Origin: an uncultured Centipeda sp.
Lineage (GTDB): Bacteria > Bacillota > Negativicutes > Selenomonadales > Selenomonadaceae
Assembly: GCA_937925565.1 (NCBI GenBank)
Contig: CALALM010000301.1
Coordinates: forward strand, 1-7,932
DNA: 7,932 nucleotides
Direction of reading: 5' to 3'
The notes below the pieces were generated by a model. The model ran no database searches, was not told the origin of the DNA, and was given only the letters and a program-made list of their open reading frames with translations. Made by a program: the position numbers and the translations under genes. Of the stretch, positions 5,760 through 7,932 are shown piece after piece. Position 1 is the first letter of the stretch. The number at the start of each line of letters is the position of its first letter.

Positions 5760-6491
5760 ATGTGGAAGAAAATTTATTGCGCCGCGCTTGTCTGCCTCAT
5801 GTGCATGATGTTCACCGCTGTCGCTGTGGCACAGGCGGAGGATGTCGCGAGGACTGCGGAGAAGCCGGAACGCATCGAGCTCGTGCTCATCCTCGATAAG
5901 AGCGGTTCGATGCAGGGACTGGAGTCCGACACAATCGGCGGATTCAACTCTATGATCGAGAAGCAGAAGGCGCTCGACGTTCCCGTGCGCGTGACGACCG
6001 TCCTCTTTAACGATAAGACGGACGTGCTCTATGAGAGCCGGAACATCGGTGCAGTGAAGCCGCTGACGGATAAGGAATACGAGGTGGGAGGCACGACGGC
6101 ACTGCTCGATGCTGTTGGCAGTACGATTTTGAATGTGGAGCGTGAACCTGTCGTCAAGACGAAGGGAACAAAGGTGATCTTCGTCATCATTACGGACGGA
6201 ATGGAGAATGCGAGCACGGAGTTCACGAAGCCAAAGGTCAAGCAGATGATCTCGGACAAGCAGGAAAAGGCGGGGTGGGACTTCGTCTACCTCGGCGCGA
6301 ACATCGACGCGGCAGAGGAGGCAGGTGCGATTGGTGTGGATCGGGCGAATGCCGTGACGTATCGGAATACGGAGTCCGGTGTTCGCGCAAACTACGATGC
6401 GGTTTCTGCCTTTGTCGAAGAGGCTGCTGCTCCCTCTACGGCTGAGAAGGGACTGTGGCGCTCCCGTGTAGAAACAGACACATCCAAATAA
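5760..6491 (+). CDS. Exported von Willebrand factor A (vWA) domain protein
   Basis: A 243-residue protein starting with a Sec-type signal peptide: charged WKK, hydrophobic core to about residue 24, and a likely cut after AQA (24-26). The LVC and LMC cysteines do not form a proper lipobox. The mature part is a single vWA domain (about 39-215). Its metal-ion-dependent adhesion site looks complete: DKSGSM (46-51), Thr in GGTTAL (110-115), and D146 in ITDGMENAS (144-152). It belongs to the small subfamily with DTIGGFNSMIEKQK (57-70) and WDFVYLGANIDA (173-184), whose members I recall mostly as cytoplasmic proteins of unknown function. MIDAS domains bind protein ligands via a divalent cation. AGGAGG (5747-5752) is 7 nt before the ATG. 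No partner is visible upstream; downstream is the cobalamin riboswitch and cbiK. Role unknown. Confidence 0.88.
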   Translation: MWKKIYCAALVCLMCMMFTAVAVAQAEDVARTAEKPERIELVLILDKSGSMQGLESDTIGGFNSMIEKQKALDVPVRVTTVLFNDKTDVLYESRNIGAVKPLTDKEYEVGGTTALLDAVGSTILNVEREPVVKTKGTKVIFVIITDGMENASTEFTKPKVKQMISDKQEKAGWDFVYLGANIDAAEEAGAIGVDRANAVTYRNTESGVRANYDAVSAFVEEAAAPSTAEKGLWRSRVETDTSK

Positions 6492-6504
6492 GCGCATGAA
6501 ACGA

Positions 6505-6533
6505 TTGACAATGAATGCGTAACGATGTATTCT
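6505..6533 (+). promoter_or_regulatory. Promoter for the cobalamin riboswitch-cbiK unit
   Basis: A perfect -35 box TTGACA (6505-6510) is followed, after 17 nt, by TATTCT (6528-6533, 4 of 6 consensus). Transcription would start near 6540, about 20 nt before the first riboswitch elements. TATAGT at 6537 also resembles a -10 but is 26 nt from the -35. Confidence 0.65.
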
Positions 6534-6560
6534 ATGTATAGTCTTATAACTGAATGAAGG

Positions 6561-6760
6561 GGAAATAGGTGCAGCGCATTTGCGCATGCTTAATAGAGAA
6601 GCCGGATGAGCCGGCGCGGTCCCGCCACTGTGAGGGGAGCAAACCTGCAACGATGCCACTGGGAGAAAGAGCCTCTTGGGAAGGCGCAGGAGAGCGATGA
6701 ACCGAGCCAGGAGAACTGCCTGTTTGACAATCCACCGCGTGCCATAGGCACAGACCTGCG
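6561..6760 (+). ncRNA. Cobalamin (B12) riboswitch
   Basis: An adenosylcobalamin-type aptamer upstream of cbiK. Visible conserved parts, in order, are as follows. TTAATAGAGAA at 6590-6600 resembles the junction after P2. The GCCGG/CCGGC stem is at 6601-6605 and 6611-6615. The highly conserved GCGGTCCCGCCACTGT is at 6616-6631, TGCCACTGGGA is at 6654-6664, and GGGAAGGC is at 6678-6685. The B12 box AGCCAGGAGAACTGCC is at 6705-6720, and a GTGCC-ATA-GGCAC hairpin at 6739-6751 could supply the kissing-loop partner. Outer boundaries are approximate. Binding of the cofactor is expected to lower expression of the downstream gene. Confidence 0.95.
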
Positions 6761-6800
6761 AGCGACGGGAAGGGGATTCATGTCCTGTATCAGGATCATG

Positions 6801-6835
6801 GGTTTTCTTGTTGCGGCAGGAAAGCCTTTATTTTT
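6801..6835 (+). terminator. Riboswitch expression platform: intrinsic terminator
   Basis: GGTTTTCTTG (6801-6810) pairs with CAGGAAAGCC (6817-6826), 10 bp with two G·U pairs and a 6-nt loop, followed by TTTATTTTT (6827-6835). It ends 9 nt before the cbiK Shine-Dalgarno. An upstream hairpin at 6779-6800 (CATGTCCTG with CAGGATCATG, one bulged base) could compete, since TCCTG at 6783-6787 can also pair with CAGGA at 6817-6821 and open the terminator. This fits control by premature termination when B12 is plentiful. Confidence 0.68.
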
Positions 6836-6844
6836 CATTATTTT

Positions 6845-6850
6845 AGGAGG
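6845..6850 (+). promoter_or_regulatory. Ribosome binding site that fixes the cbiK start
   Basis: AGGAGG lies 7 nt before the ATG at 6858. It shows that translation starts there, not at the ATG at 6606 in the same frame, which lies inside the riboswitch aptamer. Confidence 0.88.
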
Positions 6851-6857
6851 AATCCGC

Positions 6858-7889
6858 ATGAAGAATTGGAAGAAAATGCTGGTCGCGTCACTCGCCTGCT
6901 CGGCAGTTCTGGGCTTTTCGTACAGCCCCGCAGAGGCTGCGTATGAGCTGAACCCCGAGGTGAAGACGGCAACGCCGGCGCTCATGGAGGCATCGGAAAT
7001 CGGCGTCCTGAAGTATGAGAATCCGCAGCTTCAAAATCTGACGAACAAGGATGCCATTGTCGTGGCGAGCTTCGGAACGACGTTTAAGGAGACGCGCGAG
7101 AAGACGATCGAGGCGACGGTGCGCGATATTCAGGCAGCGTATCCGGAAGTGAAGGTTGTGACGGCGTTTACCTCCCATATCATCATCGACCGCATTGCAA
7201 AGAATGAGGGGGTGAAGTACCCGACCCCCGAGGAGGCGCTTGCACAGCTCAAGGCGGATGGCTATTCGCGCGTGGCGCTCGTCTCGCTCGATGTCATCCC
7301 GGGCATGGAGTATTCCTATGTCAAGGCTGTGTACAACGAGTATAAAGATCAGTTCAAGACGATGACGTGCGGCACGTCCCTGATGTACTGGCAGGGGCAG
7401 GAGGAGCAGGCGGATGACGTGACGGAGTTCATCAAGGCCGTTTCCAGTCAGTTCCCGGAGCTCGACAAGAATGACGCTCTGCTCCTCATGGCACATGGAA
7501 CGCCGCATGTTTCCAATGCATATTACTCTGTGATTCAGGCAAAGCTCGATGCACTCGGCTATAAGAACGTATACGTCTATACGGTTGAGGGCTGGCCGAG
7601 TCTCGAGGATGTCATCCCGAAGCTCAAAAAGGCAAATGTCAAAATGGTGACGCTCATGCCGATTATGATGGTCGCGGGCGATCATGCGAACAATGATATG
7701 GCGGGCGATGAGCCGGATTCGCATAAGAACATTCTTCAGAGCCAGGGCTTTAAGGTGAATACGTATCTGCATGGTCTTGGTGAGAACAAGGATATTCGAG
7801 CTGCGTTTGTAGAGCGTGTCAATGACGCATGGGATGCGCTGCAGGGAAATAAAGATGCGGACGCAGATCATCTCAAAATCATGAAGTAA
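6858..7889 (+). CDS. cbiK: CbiK-type sirohydrochlorin cobaltochelatase with signal peptide
   Basis: CbiK inserts Co2+ into sirohydrochlorin in the oxygen-independent cobalamin pathway. The 343-residue product has a Sec signal peptide: MKNWKKM, a hydrophobic core at about 8-22, and a likely cut after AEA (25-27). A linker follows to about 60, then a two-lobed class II chelatase domain. The first lobe opens with AIVVASFGTTFKETREKTIE (66-85) and continues with SHIIIDRIAK (106-115). The second has LLMAHGTPH (209-217), YTVEGWPS (241-248) and PIMMVAGDHANNDMAGD (268-284). H213, E244 and H276 correspond in context and spacing to the His-Glu-His metal ligands of Salmonella CbiK, so metal binding is likely kept. 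It is longer than cytoplasmic CbiK because of the signal and linker. It is regulated by the riboswitch just upstream. An exported chelatase is unusual; an alternative role is periplasmic cobalt or tetrapyrrole handling. Confidence 0.92.
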   Translation: MKNWKKMLVASLACSAVLGFSYSPAEAAYELNPEVKTATPALMEASEIGVLKYENPQLQNLTNKDAIVVASFGTTFKETREKTIEATVRDIQAAYPEVKVVTAFTSHIIIDRIAKNEGVKYPTPEEALAQLKADGYSRVALVSLDVIPGMEYSYVKAVYNEYKDQFKTMTCGTSLMYWQGQEEQADDVTEFIKAVSSQFPELDKNDALLLMAHGTPHVSNAYYSVIQAKLDALGYKNVYVYTVEGWPSLEDVIPKLKKANVKMVTLMPIMMVAGDHANNDMAGDEPDSHKNILQSQGFKVNTYLHGLGENKDIRAAFVERVNDAWDALQGNKDADADHLKIMK

Positions 7890-7932
7890 GCTGCGGATAT
7901 ATATCAATTGCGGTCCAAGGGTCTGCTGCAGG

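Noticed and set aside
5760..5804. Lipoprotein signal for the vWA protein (Cys7, Cys12 and Cys15 in the N-terminus)
   Set aside because: None of these cysteines is preceded by a proper lipobox (small residue at -1 after the hydrophobic core), while AVAVAQA-ED is a good signal peptidase I site.
6774..6855. Possible pairing of GGATTC (6774-6779) with GAATCC (6850-6855) hiding the cbiK ribosome binding site
   Set aside because: Only 6 bp, it covers just the last base of AGGAGG, and a better explanation for regulation is the terminator hairpin at 6801-6835.
6606..6857. An 84-codon N-terminal extension of cbiK, open from an ATG at 6606
   Set aside because: The region is the B12 aptamer and terminator. 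The extension has no ribosome binding site of its own and would bury the clear signal peptide that begins at 6858.
6888..7907. A 339-codon open frame on the minus strand opposite cbiK
   Set aside because: The plus-strand cbiK has a riboswitch, Shine-Dalgarno, signal peptide and conserved motifs; the opposite frame shows none of these.
7890..7932. Possible start of a second structured leader (another riboswitch or a terminator) after cbiK
   Set aside because: Only 43 bases remain. No stem with a T-run and none of the conserved B12 aptamer boxes are present before the window ends, so nothing can be claimed.

Overview
The window reads as chromosomal core DNA, moderately rich in G+C, from a Firmicutes-lineage bacterium. 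It is most likely a Negativicute (Selenomonas-like). The case rests on a Gram-positive-style division and housekeeping cluster (sepF, ylmH, divIVA, lspA, a ylyB/rluD-type gene, pyrR), a SigH protein very close to the Bacillus/Clostridium family, and two exported proteins that would make sense in a cell with a periplasm. The taxon is inferred from gene content and protein character; no rRNA is present. All genes identified lie on the + strand.

Region 1 (1-4690) is one tightly packed operon whose promoter lies upstream of the window: sepF, proC, ylmH, divIVA, lspA, rluD-type, pyrR. Gaps are 6, 20 and 17 nt, then two 4-nt stop/start overlaps, then 12 nt. A strong intrinsic terminator follows pyrR. 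The operon joins Z-ring anchoring (SepF), pole/septum organisation (DivIVA), ribosome-linked RNA binding (YlmH), proline synthesis (ProC), lipoprotein maturation (LspA), 23S rRNA modification (RluD type) and pyrimidine control (PyrR). ileS, which separates divIVA from lspA in Bacillus subtilis, is not between them here, and no ylmG is seen next to sepF/ylmH.

Region 2 (4691-5656) is a single-gene unit with a near-consensus promoter, an ~87-nt leader containing a clear hairpin, a sigH gene and an intrinsic terminator. The SigH core is highly conserved. It carries an extra, very acidic N-terminal arm encoded by a 15-bp periodic repeat, plus a short C-terminal extension.

Region 3 (5657-6491) holds an A/T-rich promoter region with an extended -10 and a gene for an exported von Willebrand factor A (vWA) protein with an intact metal-ion (MIDAS) site. 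No terminator is visible after it.

Region 4 (6492-7932) holds a consensus-like promoter, a full cobalamin (B12) riboswitch with a transcription-terminator expression platform, and a CbiK-type cobaltochelatase gene whose product has a Sec signal peptide. The last 43 bases after the cbiK stop contain nothing I can identify.

I see no mobile element, CRISPR array, tRNA or rRNA. The most interesting items are the acidic repeat arm of SigH, the exported cobaltochelatase under B12 riboswitch control, and the exported vWA protein beside it. None of these amounts to a proven new system.
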